This document shows, in pieces, positions 1 through 7,940 of a DNA stretch of 64,000 nt (the stretch's first letter is position 1; each line of letters begins with the position of its first letter). Both the position numbers and the translations under genes were made by a program. The notes beneath the pieces are model-generated. The model was not told where the DNA came from. It saw nothing but the letters and a program-made list of their open reading frames with translations, and did no database searches. The DNA is from Marivita sp046592965 (lineage in GTDB: Bacteria; Pseudomonadota; Alphaproteobacteria; Rhodobacterales; Rhodobacteraceae): positions 620,001-684,000 of the forward strand of contig NZ_JBISBV010000001.1 in the NCBI RefSeq assembly GCF_046592965.1, read 5' to 3'.

Positions 1-1
1 G

Positions 2-514
2 AAAACGCCCGCCAGATTGATTGGCATGGTGCAACCCTATGCCCGACCCAACGGCGGCGAAGACGCGCTGCACCTCATTGGCTGTGCCGGGCGCATCACA
101 CAGTTTTCGGAAACCGAAGACGGCCGCTACATGATCACGCTCAGCGGGATCTCAAGGTTTCGCCTTGGCGACGAGGTGAAAGGCTTTACGCCGTACCGGA
201 AGTTCGAAGTGAACTGGGATGGATTTGACCGCGACCAAGGGGGCCCGGAACACGATCGCGGGTTTGATCGTGACGCCTTTCTTGACCTTCTCGACAGATA
301 TTTCGACGCGCGCGATCTTTCGGCCGATTGGCCGACCTTGAAAGAGGCCGACGATGAATTGCTGATCAACTCGCTGTCCATGCTGCTTGATTTCGAGCCC
401 GAGGAAAAGCAGGCTCTGCTGGAAGCACCCTCGCTCTCGACGCGGCGAGAGACTTTGATAACGTTGATCGAATACGCCCTCAGAGGCGGTCAGTCCGAGG
501 ATATTTTGCAATGA
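2..514 (+). CDS. LON peptidase substrate-binding domain protein (5' partial)
   Basis: The reading frame is open from the first full codon, so the N-terminus lies outside the window; the internal TTG at 17 fits a mid-protein RLIGMVQP motif, not a start. About 170 residues remain. The motif RLIGMVQP, followed by LHLIGCAGRI and YMITLSGISRFRL, is the PUA-like N-terminal domain of Lon without the AAA or protease parts. Stand-alone members are about 210 residues, so some 40 are missing. They are thought to bind unfolded or degron peptides, but the role is unproven. The stop overlaps the next start (ATGA at 511), which suggests translational coupling to the Trm112-like gene. Confidence 0.88.
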   Translation, partial: KTPARLIGMVQPYARPNGGEDALHLIGCAGRITQFSETEDGRYMITLSGISRFRLGDEVKGFTPYRKFEVNWDGFDRDQGGPEHDRGFDRDAFLDLLDRYFDARDLSADWPTLKEADDELLINSLSMLLDFEPEEKQALLEAPSLSTRRETLITLIEYALRGGQSEDILQ

Positions 515-696
515 ACCAAGAGAGTGCCGGATTCGATCGCAAGATGCTTGAGGCGCTTGTTTGTCCACAGACGCAAGGACGCCTTGATTACGATGCCGAG
601 AGGCAAGAGTTGATCAGCCGCAGTGCCCATCTCGCCTATCCGATCCGCGATGGCATCCCGATCATGCTGATTGACGAGGCGCGCGAAATCGACTGA
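511..696 (+). CDS. Trm112 family protein
   Basis: A 61-residue protein starting at an ATG that overlaps the preceding stop by 4 bases. The core LEALVCPQTQGRLDYD and the end YPIRDGIPIMLIDEARE match the Trm112/YcaR family. Trm112 proteins in eukaryotes and archaea are zinc-binding activators of methyltransferases; bacterial members are short and often, as here, keep only one cysteine (in VCP), so zinc binding is doubtful. The partner in this organism is unknown. It sits directly upstream of truB with about 70 bases between, and may share its transcript. Confidence 0.85.
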   Translation: MNQESAGFDRKMLEALVCPQTQGRLDYDAERQELISRSAHLAYPIRDGIPIMLIDEAREID

Positions 697-768
697 CGCT
701 CAAGCCGAGAATTGACAGGTCGAACCGCCTGCGATACCTCGCCGGTCTTTCATCTAGGCGAGGGCATC

Positions 769-1677
769 ATGGGACGCAAACGCAAGGGGCGCGATATTTC
801 CGGTTGGCTGGTGGTCGATAAACCCGCCGGGCCGACCTCGACCGCTGTCGTGAACAAGGTGCGCTGGGCGCTCGATGCCAAGAAGGCGGGTCATGCGGGA
901 ACGCTCGATCCGGACGCAACCGGAATTCTTGCCGTAGCGCTGGGTGAGGCGACGAAGACCGTGCCCTACATCACCGACGCGTTGAAAGCCTACAGGTTCA
1001 CCGTGCGCTGGGGGCAGGCGACCCGCACTGATGACGCTGAAGGCGACGTCATCGCCACGTCCGATCTGCGTCCGACGGATGACGAAATCAAGGAAGCGTT
1101 GCACGGCTTTGTCGGAGATATCGAGCAGGTCCCACCGCAATTCTCGGCCGTGAAGATTGATGGGGAGCGCGCCTATAAACGCGCCCGCGACGGCGAGGAA
1201 ATGGAATTGTCCGCGCGCCCGCTTTGGGTGGAAGAACTGACCCTGCTCGATCGGCCCGATGCTGATCATGCTGAACTTGAACTGGTGTGCGGCAAGGGCG
1301 GGTATGTCCGCTCGATCGCCCGCGATCTGGGTGAAACACTTGGGTGTTATGGCCATGTTCTGCACTTGCGGCGCACCTGGTCCGGGCCGTTTGACGCCGG
1401 AGATGCGCTGACACTCGAACAGATCGAGACGATGGCGCGCACGCCCGAACTCGACGCGCATCTGCGCCCGGTGGCGGAAGGTCTGGTCGAGTTGCCGGAA
1501 GTGTCCTGCTCTGCTGAAGCGGCGGTCAAGCTGCGCAACGGAAATCCGGCGATGGTTGTGGCGTCGGGGCTCGAGTATGGCGAAGAATGCTGGGTGTCGC
1601 ATGACGGCGAACCGGTTGCGGTGGGCCGCTACAAATCGGGCGAAGTGCACCCCACGCGGGTTTTTGTCACTGCGTGA
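769..1677 (+). CDS. truB: tRNA pseudouridine(55) synthase TruB
   Basis: Makes pseudouridine-55 in the T-loop of tRNAs. I start it at ATG 769, preceded by a purine-rich AGGCGAGG; an upstream in-frame start at 712 would add a non-conserved leader. The 302-residue product begins MGRKRKGRDISGWLVVDKP and carries the family motif GHAGTLDPDATG with catalytic Asp near residue 47, then the KAYRFTVRWG and VRSIARDLG blocks. The C-terminal part is the usual PUA-like region. In many proteobacteria truB is followed by rpsO and pnp; here two extra genes lie between truB and rpsO. Its stop overlaps the GTG of the DUF1643 gene. Confidence 0.96.
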   Translation: MGRKRKGRDISGWLVVDKPAGPTSTAVVNKVRWALDAKKAGHAGTLDPDATGILAVALGEATKTVPYITDALKAYRFTVRWGQATRTDDAEGDVIATSDLRPTDDEIKEALHGFVGDIEQVPPQFSAVKIDGERAYKRARDGEEMELSARPLWVEELTLLDRPDADHAELELVCGKGGYVRSIARDLGETLGCYGHVLHLRRTWSGPFDAGDALTLEQIETMARTPELDAHLRPVAEGLVELPEVSCSAEAAVKLRNGNPAMVVASGLEYGEECWVSHDGEPVAVGRYKSGEVHPTRVFVTA

Positions 1678-2210
1678 CCGACTTGCCGGCAAACCTGTGC
1701 GACCGATTGGTGTGCCGCACGCATGAGGGTGAAGACTGCGTTTCGCGGGTGTGGTATTCGCCATGCGGTCACTATCGCTACGGGCTGTCGCGGCTTTGGA
1801 ATGCAGATCAGCGGTCGGTCTTGTTCATCATGTTGAACCCCTCCACGGCGGATGAACATCGCAACGATCCAACTGTCGCGCGCTGCGAGACACGGGCGCG
1901 GCGCATGGGGTTCGGGGCGGTGATGATTGCCAATATCTTTGCCTTTCGCGCCACGAAACCCGCCGATCTGAAACGTGCGGCAGAGCCTGTGGGGCCGTTC
2001 AATGATGCGGTCCTGGAGCATTGGTCGGATCGCGCGGGCCTGATCATTGCGGCATGGGGAGCACATGGTGCATATCAAGGACGCGCATTGACGGTTGCAA
2101 GGCGGTTGCCCGCCGCTGCGCATCATCTGGGCCTGACGAAGCACGGCCATCCGAGGCATCCGCTTTATGTGTCTTTCGACACCGCGCCTGTGGCTTGGCA
2201 AGAGCGATAA
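1674..2210 (+). CDS. DUF1643 domain-containing protein
   Basis: A 178-residue protein with a GTG start that overlaps the truB stop (GTGA). It shows the DUF1643 signature: CGHYRYGLSRLW (residues 31-42), then FIMLNPSTADEHRNDPTVARC (about 51-71), and later IIAAWGAHG. No catalytic function is established for the family, and no residue here lets me assign one. The overlap suggests co-translation with truB. No signal peptide or membrane segment is seen. Confidence 0.85.
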   Translation: MTDLPANLCDRLVCRTHEGEDCVSRVWYSPCGHYRYGLSRLWNADQRSVLFIMLNPSTADEHRNDPTVARCETRARRMGFGAVMIANIFAFRATKPADLKRAAEPVGPFNDAVLEHWSDRAGLIIAAWGAHGAYQGRALTVARRLPAAAHHLGLTKHGHPRHPLYVSFDTAPVAWQER

Positions 2211-2314
2211 ACGTTCGAATTTTACAGGCATTCGTTTCCGAATTGCGCGCGCGAAAACCGCTCGTTTACTTTTTGTGCCTAACGTTTGTGACATCACTCA
2301 CGGCGTAGGTTGTC

Positions 2315-2731
2315 ATGATTTATTTTTCGCTCTGTCTTTTGGGCCTTTTCTGTTTTTCCCGCATCACCTTTGCAGAACCGCGCCGGGCTGCTGTTCTGGA
2401 TCGATCCGTCTACCGCACGCCGCCACCCGATTGGCCCGACGTTCCAATCACGTCGCTGGGCCTTTTTCAGCCGTTGGGACGTATCAATACACCCGTCATG
2501 CAACCGATCTTGCCGACGCGGCTCTACTCTTTCGAAGAGGCGCAGGACTTCGTGCTGCAACAGGCGGATCTGGCATCGTCACGCGCGCCGGAAATCACTC
2601 TGCGCCTTTCCGAACTGGGCGGTCCGGAGTGGACAGACATCCTTCTGGATGGCGAGGTGAGAGCGCAGGTGAGCACTGCAGAACTGACATCAAGCGCCCG
2701 CGCTTCAAACGCACGCGGGCAAGCGGTATGA
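2315..2731 (+). CDS. small exported protein, unknown function
   Basis: A 138-residue frame between the DUF1643 gene and rpsO. The first 20 residues (MIYFSLCLLGLFCFSRITFA) look like a signal peptide with a probable cut before EPRR. The rest has no motif I recognise; the middle is proline-rich and the end Ser/Ala-rich. Third codon positions are fairly GC-rich, as in neighbouring genes, which favours it over two overlapping frames in the same stretch. The ribosome site (TAGGTTGTC) is weak. It may be a lineage-specific periplasmic protein; existence is likely but not certain. Confidence 0.5.
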   Translation: MIYFSLCLLGLFCFSRITFAEPRRAAVLDRSVYRTPPPDWPDVPITSLGLFQPLGRINTPVMQPILPTRLYSFEEAQDFVLQQADLASSRAPEITLRLSELGGPEWTDILLDGEVRAQVSTAELTSSARASNARGQAV

Positions 2732-2858
2732 GGGGGTTTCCAATCGCATGGGAATTGCCTATACGCGCGCATCTGCCTGCTGGCAGAGATTCTCCATGGG
2801 CCTTGCTGGACGACATCCCGGCTTGCGCCATCACTCTAACCTTCGAAAGGGGACCCCG

Positions 2859-3128
2859 ATGTCGATTACCGTTGAAGAAAAGAACCGCCTGATCAAGGAA
2901 TTTGCAACCAAGGAAGGCGACACTGGTTCGCCCGAAGTACAGGTCGCGATCCTGACCAGCCGGATTTCCACACTGACCGAGCATTTCAAGACCCACAAGA
3001 AAGACAACCACTCGCGTCGTGGTCTGCTCAAGCTTGTGGCTCTGCGTCGTAAGCTCTTGGATTACACCAAGGCGAAAGACGAAGCGCGCTATCAGGATTT
3101 GATCAAGCGTCTTGGTATCCGCCGTTAA
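2859..3128 (+). CDS. rpsO: 30S ribosomal protein S15
   Basis: The start is ATG 2859 with AAAGGGGAC just upstream; it gives exactly 89 residues, the standard S15 length. The protein contains the uS15 signature LTEHFKTHKKDNHSRRGLL and LRRKLLDYTK. S15 binds 16S rRNA at the helix 20-22 junction and nucleates assembly of the 30S platform. The 127 bases before the gene hold its leader; I could not identify an S15-binding pseudoknot by eye. A strong intrinsic terminator follows 22 bases after the stop, separating rpsO from pnp. Confidence 0.98.
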   Translation: MSITVEEKNRLIKEFATKEGDTGSPEVQVAILTSRISTLTEHFKTHKKDNHSRRGLLKLVALRRKLLDYTKAKDEARYQDLIKRLGIRR

Positions 3129-3150
3129 GGCCAAGAAATCGCGGTAAAGG

Positions 3151-3180
3151 AAAACGCCCGCCGATAGCGCGGGCGTTTTT
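3151..3180 (+). terminator. Rho-independent terminator of rpsO
   Basis: A perfect 10-bp inverted repeat, AAACGCCCGC (3151-3160) and GCGGGCGTTT (3168-3177), with a 7-base loop, running into TTTTTC. It lies between rpsO and the convergent flavoprotein gene and points rightward. It argues against a simple rpsO-pnp read-through operon here. Confidence 0.92.
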
Positions 3181-3209
3181 CGTTTTGGGTACAGATGGTT
3201 GGCACGATA

Positions 3210-3899
3210 TCACCGAACGCTGAGGATCTCGTCCAGCGGTTTTTTGATCTTTGCGGCCTTGGGGATTTTCGCATCGCGTGCGGCGTGCCCAACAGCTAGG
3301 ATCATCGTTGGTTTTTCTGAAGCGGGTCGGTCGAGCGCGTGGTTCAGGAACTTCATCGGGTTGGGAGTGTGAGTCAGCGTCACCAGCCCCGCATGATGCA
3401 GCGCAGCGATCAGGAAACCCGTCGCGATGCCGACGCTTTCAGGGACATAATAATTCTTGAATCGCGTACCGTCGTCAAATTCTCCATAGCGCTGGGCGAA
3501 GACGACGATCAACCAAGCGGCATCGGTCAGATGCGGCTTATCGGCTGTCGTGCCGATCGGCTCAAGCGCCTTTAGCCATTCGTCACCGCCCCCACCGGCG
3601 TAGAATTTTTGCTCCTCTTCTTCGGCGGCTGCTCGGATTTGGGCCTTGATCGCCGGGTCCGAGATCGCCACGAAATGCCATGGCTGGTGATTGGCCCCCG
3701 ACGGTGCGGTTCCGGCGGTGCGGATGCAATCTTCTATCACAACGCGGGGGACGGGGCGCTGTTCGTAATCACGCACCGAATGACGGGTTTTCATGTGTTC
3801 ATAGAACGCTTTGGCCGCAGCGCGCATGGCAGCGTCGGTCAGGTCTGACCGGTCCGGCAGGTCAATGGCTTCATGTGCGATCTGGTCGCGTGCAAACAT
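3210..3899 (-). CDS. nitroreductase-fold flavoprotein, iodotyrosine deiodinase-like
   Basis: A 229-residue FMN enzyme; the start is the ATG at 3899, with AGGATAGGGACC upstream. The TRHSVRDYEQRPVP (38-51) and APSGANHQPWHF (65-76) blocks are the FMN-binding parts of the nitroreductase fold. The lid region has Glu96, Tyr100 and Lys121 in the spacing E-x3-Y-x20-K, the spacing of the three residues that hold the amino acid part of the substrate in iodotyrosine deiodinases (human Glu157, Tyr161, Lys182). VGIATGFLIAALHHAGL and LTHTPNPMKFL also resemble that subfamily. Likely a reductive halotyrosine dehalogenase, though another nitro or quinone substrate is possible. It lies antisense between rpsO and pnp. 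Confidence 0.85.
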   Translation of the reverse strand: MFARDQIAHEAIDLPDRSDLTDAAMRAAAKAFYEHMKTRHSVRDYEQRPVPRVVIEDCIRTAGTAPSGANHQPWHFVAISDPAIKAQIRAAAEEEEQKFYAGGGGDEWLKALEPIGTTADKPHLTDAAWLIVVFAQRYGEFDDGTRFKNYYVPESVGIATGFLIAALHHAGLVTLTHTPNPMKFLNHALDRPASEKPTMILAVGHAARDAKIPKAAKIKKPLDEILSVR

Positions 3900-4090
3900 G
3901 GTGGTCCCTATCCTCGATAGTGCAATAAATGGCGTTGGTTTTTTCCTATCACGCAATGTTGCGGACAGGCGAGACGTGGTTTTACGACGCCAGAGTTTAA
4001 CGTGGTTTCCAAAGCCGCCCAAATCCTGTAAGGCGCGTGCATCTGAGACGTGACGCTTCGATCCCGGCGCATGACAGGATGAAAGGGATC

Positions 4091-4147
4091 GGCGGCAATG
4101 GGGCCGCCATGTGATATCGGGAGACCCGGAGGGCCGGGAGTGCTCCC
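4091..4147 (+). promoter_or_regulatory. structured 5' leader of pnp
   Basis: Two stem-loops precede pnp. The first pairs GGCGGC (4091-4096) with GCCGCC (4103-4108). The second is nested: GGGAG (4119-4123) with CTCCC (4143-4147) around CCCGG (4125-4129) and CCGGG (4134-4138). The AGGAAA ribosome site follows at about 4152. In other bacteria pnp leaders form duplexes cut by RNase III and then degraded by PNPase for autocontrol; the same role here is inference. Confidence 0.5.
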
Positions 4148-4159
4148 TAACAGGAAACG

Positions 4160-6304
4160 ATGATGTTCAAAACGACAACGAAGACGATGCAGTGGGGCGA
4201 AGAGACGCTCACATTGGAAACGGGCAAGGTGGCCCGTCAGGCCGATGGCAGCGTGATCGCGACCCTCGGCGAAACCTCGGTGATGGCAAACGTGACGTTC
4301 GCCAAACAACCCAAGCCCGGTCAGGATTTCTTTCCGCTGACCGTGCACTATCAAGAGAAATACTATGCCGCCGGTAAGGTGCCGGGCGGTTTCTTCAAGC
4401 GCGAGGCGCGCCCCACCGAAAAGGAAACGCTGACCGCGCGTCTGATCGATCGACCGATCCGTCCGCTGTTCGTGCCGGGCTTCAAACACGAAGTTCTGGT
4501 CATGTGCACCGTTCTGTCGCACGATCTCGTCAACGACCCTGATGTTGTCGCCATGATCGCCGCGTCTGCCGCTTTGACCATTTCGGGCGCGCCCTTCATG
4601 GGGCCGATCGCATGCTGCCGTGTCGGGTATTCCGAAGGCGAATACATCCTCAACCCCGATGTCGAGGATATGGATCAGCTGCGCAACAACCCCGATCAGC
4701 GGCTTGATCTGGTTGTCGCGGGCACCAAAGACGCCGTGATGATGGTGGAATCCGAAGCCTACGAGCTGACCGAGGAAGAGATGCTCGGTGCGGTGACCTT
4801 CGCGCATGAGCAGATCCAGCCGGTGATCGACCTGATTATTTCGCTGGCAGAAGAAGCCGCGAAAGAGCCGTTCGATTTCCAGCCGCCGGATTACGCGATC
4901 CTCTATGCGGATGTGAAAAAGTATGGCGAAGACAAGGTTCGCGCGGCGTACGCGATCAATGACAAGCAGGAACGCACCGCAGCGGTGGCGCAGGCCAAGG
5001 CCGATATCAAGGATGCCCTGAACGAAGAGCAGCTTGAAGATCCGAACCTCGGTGCCGCACTCAAGAAGCTTGAGGCAGAAGTCCTGCGCGGCGACGTCGT
5101 CAAGAGCGGCAAGCGCATCGACGGCCGTGCCCTCAACGAAGTGCGCGATATCGTGTGCGAAACCGGTTTCCTGCCCAGGACACATGGCTCGGCACTGTTC
5201 ACACGTGGTGAAACGCAAGGCCTCGTCGTGACCACTCTGGGCACCGGCGACGACGAGCAGATTATCGACGCGCTGCACGGCAATTACCGGTCGAACTTCC
5301 TGTTGCACTACAACTTCCCTCCCTATTCGGTTGGCGAAGCGGGTCGCGTGGGCCCTCCGGGACGTCGCGAGATCGGTCACGGCAAGCTGGCTTGGCGTGC
5401 CCTTCAGGCGGTTTTGCCGGCTGCAACGGATTTCCCTTACACCATCCGCGTCGTATCCGAGATCACTGAATCCAACGGATCCAGCTCGATGGCGTCGGTC
5501 TGCGGCGGGTCGCTGTCGATGATGGATGCGGGCGTTCCGCTGAAATCCGCGGTGGCCGGTGTTGCGATGGGTCTGATCCTCGAAGAAGATGGCTCTTACG
5601 CGGTTTTGACCGATATCCTTGGTGACGAAGACCATCTGGGCGATATGGATTTCAAGGTTGCGGGCACCGAAAACGGCATCACTTCCTTGCAGATGGACAT
5701 CAAGGTCGCGGGCATCACACCCGAGATCATGAAAAAGGCGCTGGCTCAGGCGAAAGAGGGTCGGTTGCACATTCTTGGCGAGATGAACAAGGCGCTGACC
5801 GGTGCTGCGGACTTCTCGGTTCACGCGCCGCGCATCGAAACGATGCAGGTTCCAACCGACAAGATCCGTGAAGTCATCGGCTCGGGCGGCAAGGTGATCC
5901 GCGAGATCGTGGAAGTCTCGGGTGCCAAGGTCGACATCAATGATGACGGCATCATCAAGATCGCGTCCCCCAACGGCGAGGCCATCCAGAAAGCCTATGA
6001 CATGATCTACTCGATCGTGGCAGAGCCAGAGGAAGGCCAGGTCTACAAGGGTAAAGTCGTGAAGATCGTCGATTTCGGCGCGTTCGTGAACTTCTTTGGC
6101 AAGCGTGACGGACTGGTCCATGTCAGCCAGATCGAGAACCGTCGCTTGAACCATCCGTCGGATGTGCTCAAGGAAGGTCAGGAAGTCTATGTGAAGCTTC
6201 TGGGCTTTGACGACCGTGGCAAGGTACGCCTTGCGATGAAGATGGTCGATCAGGCGACTGGCGAAGAAGTAGCGCCAGAGACCAAAAAAGAAGACGCCGA
6301 GTAA
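4160..6304 (+). CDS. pnp: polyribonucleotide nucleotidyltransferase (PNPase)
   Basis: A phosphorolytic 3'-5' exoribonuclease of the RNA degradosome. The 714-residue length is usual. It has two RNase PH-like domains, with the second-domain catalytic region around ILGDEDHLGDMDFKVAGT, then a KH domain with the GSGG loop near residue 574 and an S1 domain from about 627 (GQVYKGKVVKIVDFGAFV). The start is the first of two adjacent ATGs, 4160 or 4163, behind AGGAAA; the choice changes one residue. An intrinsic terminator follows the stop. Confidence 0.98.
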   Translation: MMFKTTTKTMQWGEETLTLETGKVARQADGSVIATLGETSVMANVTFAKQPKPGQDFFPLTVHYQEKYYAAGKVPGGFFKREARPTEKETLTARLIDRPIRPLFVPGFKHEVLVMCTVLSHDLVNDPDVVAMIAASAALTISGAPFMGPIACCRVGYSEGEYILNPDVEDMDQLRNNPDQRLDLVVAGTKDAVMMVESEAYELTEEEMLGAVTFAHEQIQPVIDLIISLAEEAAKEPFDFQPPDYAILYADVKKYGEDKVRAAYAINDKQERTAAVAQAKADIKDALNEEQLEDPNLGAALKKLEAEVLRGDVVKSGKRIDGRALNEVRDIVCETGFLPRTHGSALFTRGETQGLVVTTLGTGDDEQIIDALHGNYRSNFLLHYNFPPYSVGEAGRVGPPGRREIGHGKLAWRALQAVLPAATDFPYTIRVVSEITESNGSSSMASVCGGSLSMMDAGVPLKSAVAGVAMGLILEEDGSYAVLTDILGDEDHLGDMDFKVAGTENGITSLQMDIKVAGITPEIMKKALAQAKEGRLHILGEMNKALTGAADFSVHAPRIETMQVPTDKIREVIGSGGKVIREIVEVSGAKVDINDDGIIKIASPNGEAIQKAYDMIYSIVAEPEEGQVYKGKVVKIVDFGAFVNFFGKRDGLVHVSQIENRRLNHPSDVLKEGQEVYVKLLGFDDRGKVRLAMKMVDQATGEEVAPETKKEDAE

Positions 6305-6327
6305 GGTTTTGCTCAGCGGTTGATCTC

Positions 6328-6360
6328 AAGGGTGTCCCGTCGGGGCACCCTTTTTTGTTT
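6328..6360 (+). terminator. Rho-independent terminator of pnp
   Basis: An 11-bp stem, from AAGGGTGTCCC (6328-6338) to GGGGCACCCTT (6342-6352), with one G-T pair and a 3-base loop, followed by a T tract to 6360. It lies 23 bases after the pnp stop and points rightward. Confidence 0.92.
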
Positions 6361-6384
6361 CTGGAGCAGCACTAGGTTTGGTGC

Positions 6385-6924
6385 ATGAAACGGATTTTGG
6401 CGATTTTGATGGCGACATTCATGGCGGAGCAGGCGATGGCAGAGGTATTTGACGATTTCTCCGGCGAGGCAAAGGGCCGGTGGGATTTCGTGGCGGACGG
6501 CGTGATGGGGGGCGTATCCGATGGCGGAGCGACGATTTCCGGAGATGGGAAAGACGCTGTCCTGCACCTTACAGGTCAGGTCAGTACCGACAATAACGGT
6601 GGCTTCATTCAGGTGCGGCGGCGGTTTTCCGACGCGTGGCCGGAAGATGCCAAGGGCGTGTCCCTATCGGTGAAAGGCAACGGAGAGCGCTATTATGTGT
6701 TCTTGAAAACGCCTGACCTGTCCCGCGTTTGGTATTCGTATCGCGCGAGTTTTGTCGCCGGGAAAGACTGGACGCAGATACGGTTGCCTTTTGCCTCTTT
6801 CACTCCATCGCATGACAGCATGCCGCAATCCTTTTCACCTTCAGACGTCAACAGTATTGCAATCGTTGCCTATGGCGCGGACTTCGAGGCCGCGGTGTCT
6901 GTTGGAGAGATCAGGCTATACTGA
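6385..6924 (+). CDS. CIA30-domain protein with signal peptide
   Basis: A 179-residue protein whose first 19 residues (MKRILAILMATFMAEQAMA) form a signal peptide. The mature part starts EVFDDFSG and shows WDFVADGVMGGVS, LTGQVSTDNNGGFIQVRRRF and a final IVAYGADFEAAVSVGEIRLY, which match the CIA30 (complex I intermediate-associated protein 30) domain. In mitochondria CIA30 helps assemble complex I; bacterial exported versions have a galactose-binding-like beta sandwich and no settled function. It is a single gene, flanked by the pnp terminator and the convergent regulator gene. Confidence 0.82.
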   Translation: MKRILAILMATFMAEQAMAEVFDDFSGEAKGRWDFVADGVMGGVSDGGATISGDGKDAVLHLTGQVSTDNNGGFIQVRRRFSDAWPEDAKGVSLSVKGNGERYYVFLKTPDLSRVWYSYRASFVAGKDWTQIRLPFASFTPSHDSMPQSFSPSDVNSIAIVAYGADFEAAVSVGEIRLY

Positions 6925-6956
6925 TCGGCGGTTTCCGCCGCGATTTGCGGCCTCTG

Positions 6957-6990
6957 TCAAAAAAAGACCCCGGAGCATTGTCCGGGGCCA
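6957..6990 (-). terminator. Rho-independent terminator of the response regulator gene
   Basis: A perfect 7-bp stem, CCCCGGA (6968-6974) and TCCGGGG (6981-6987), with a 6-base loop. Read leftward it is followed by T7 (A7 at 6959-6965 on the + strand). It therefore ends a leftward transcript, most simply that of the CenR-like gene. Read rightward there is no T tract, although it could still shield the end of the CIA30 gene message. Confidence 0.85.
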
Positions 6991-7010
6991 AGTCCAACAG
7001 GGAGGTACAT

Positions 7011-7055
7011 ATGATGACCCGCATATGCGACGGGATTCCATGTGATCTTCGCTAA
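7011..7055 (+). CDS. possible 14-residue peptide ORF with strong ribosome site
   Basis: An ATG at 7011 sits 5 bases after GGGAGGT, a near-ideal Shine-Dalgarno, and opens a 14-codon frame (MMTRICDGIPCDLR) ending in TAA. It lies in the gap between the CIA30 gene and the convergent response regulator gene, just after the terminator hairpin, with no gene behind it on that strand. It could be a true small protein, a remnant, or chance. I recognise no family. Confidence 0.3.
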   Translation: MMTRICDGIPCDLR

Positions 7056-7102
7056 GGGTTTGTGTCCCCTGCATCTTTGATCTGGGTCAAAAACCCACCG
7101 TG

Positions 7103-7789
7103 TCAAGAGACCAGGCGATATCCACCGGATTCAGTCACCAACAGACGCGCGTTCGACGGGTCGGGTTCGATCTTTTGACGCAGACGGTAAATGTGGGTTT
7201 CGAGCGTATGGGTGGTGACACCCGCATTGTAACCCCAGACCTCGTGCAACAACGTATCGCGCGCGACCACACCGTCGGTTGAGCGGTAGAGGAATTTCAG
7301 AATATTCGTCTCTTTCTCGGTGAGGCGGATCTTCTTGTCGTCCTCGGTGATAAGCAGTTTCATCGACGGTTTGAAGGTGTAAGGCCCAAGCGTAAAGACG
7401 GCGTCCTCGGATTGCTCGTGCTGGCGCAACTGGGCGCGAATACGGGCCAGCAGGACGGGAAACTTGAACGGCTTGGTGACGTAATCGTTTGCGCCGGCAT
7501 CCAAGCCCAGAATGGTGTCGGAATCCGAATCATGTCCGGTCAGCATGACAACCGGCGATTTGACACCTTGCTTGCGCATGAGGCGGCACAATTCGCGCCC
7601 GTCCGTGTCGGGAAGGCCGACATCGAGGATGACCAGATCGAAGAGCTGCTCTTTGACGCGCCCCATCGCGGCGGTGCCGCAATCGGCTTCGAACACTTCG
7701 AAATCTTCGGTCATCACCAATTGCTCGGCCAAGGCCTCTCGCAAATCGTCGTCGTCATCGACCAAAAGAATGTTTTTCAACTGTGCCAT
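7103..7789 (-). CDS. cenR: OmpR-family response regulator, CenR-like
   Basis: A 228-residue two-component regulator. The receiver domain carries the acidic cluster DDDDD (11-15), phospho-acceptor Asp56 in LVILDVGLPDTDG, Thr84 in MLTGHD and Lys106 in VTKPFKFP. A winged-helix DNA-binding domain fills the C-terminal half (VWGYNAGVTTHTLETHIYRLR, LLVTESGGYRLVS). From memory the sequence is very close to CenR of Rhodobacter, an envelope-stress regulator that is essential in some alphaproteobacteria; I am fairly but not fully sure of that orthology. No histidine kinase gene is nearby. It ends at a strong terminator at 6957-6990. Confidence 0.85.
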   Translation of the reverse strand: MAQLKNILLVDDDDDLREALAEQLVMTEDFEVFEADCGTAAMGRVKEQLFDLVILDVGLPDTDGRELCRLMRKQGVKSPVVMLTGHDSDSDTILGLDAGANDYVTKPFKFPVLLARIRAQLRQHEQSEDAVFTLGPYTFKPSMKLLITEDDKKIRLTEKETNILKFLYRSTDGVVARDTLLHEVWGYNAGVTTHTLETHIYRLRQKIEPDPSNARLLVTESGGYRLVS

Positions 7790-7940
7790 GCGGATCGTGC
7801 CTCCCTCGCTTTATCGTGACATGGTCCGTGCGTTGCACGGCGGCAAGAATTGCTGCAAGTGTCTCACGGCCTCGTGTATGCAGGGGGCAAATGTTTCATG
7901 ATTTGGCACCTTTTGTTGCAATGGGGCCAGTGGAGAATTC

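Noticed and set aside
754..1764. A 336-codon frame antisense to truB
   Set aside because: No known domain, and truB on the other strand is intact; a high-GC shadow.
2167..2892. A 241-codon frame overlapping the small exported-protein gene and rpsO
   Set aside because: It overlaps the rpsO start and has no signal, domain or ribosome site; the 2315 frame has a signal peptide.
3908..6154. A 748-codon open frame antisense to pnp
   Set aside because: Its translation is low-complexity (H, D, R, V rich) and mirrors pnp codon usage; pnp itself is full-length and conserved, so the antisense frame is a by-product of high GC.
7904..7920. TGGCAC and TTGCA, resembling a sigma-54 promoter before ribA
   Set aside because: The GG-GC distance is 11 bases where 10 is required, and ribA is not a usual sigma-54 target.
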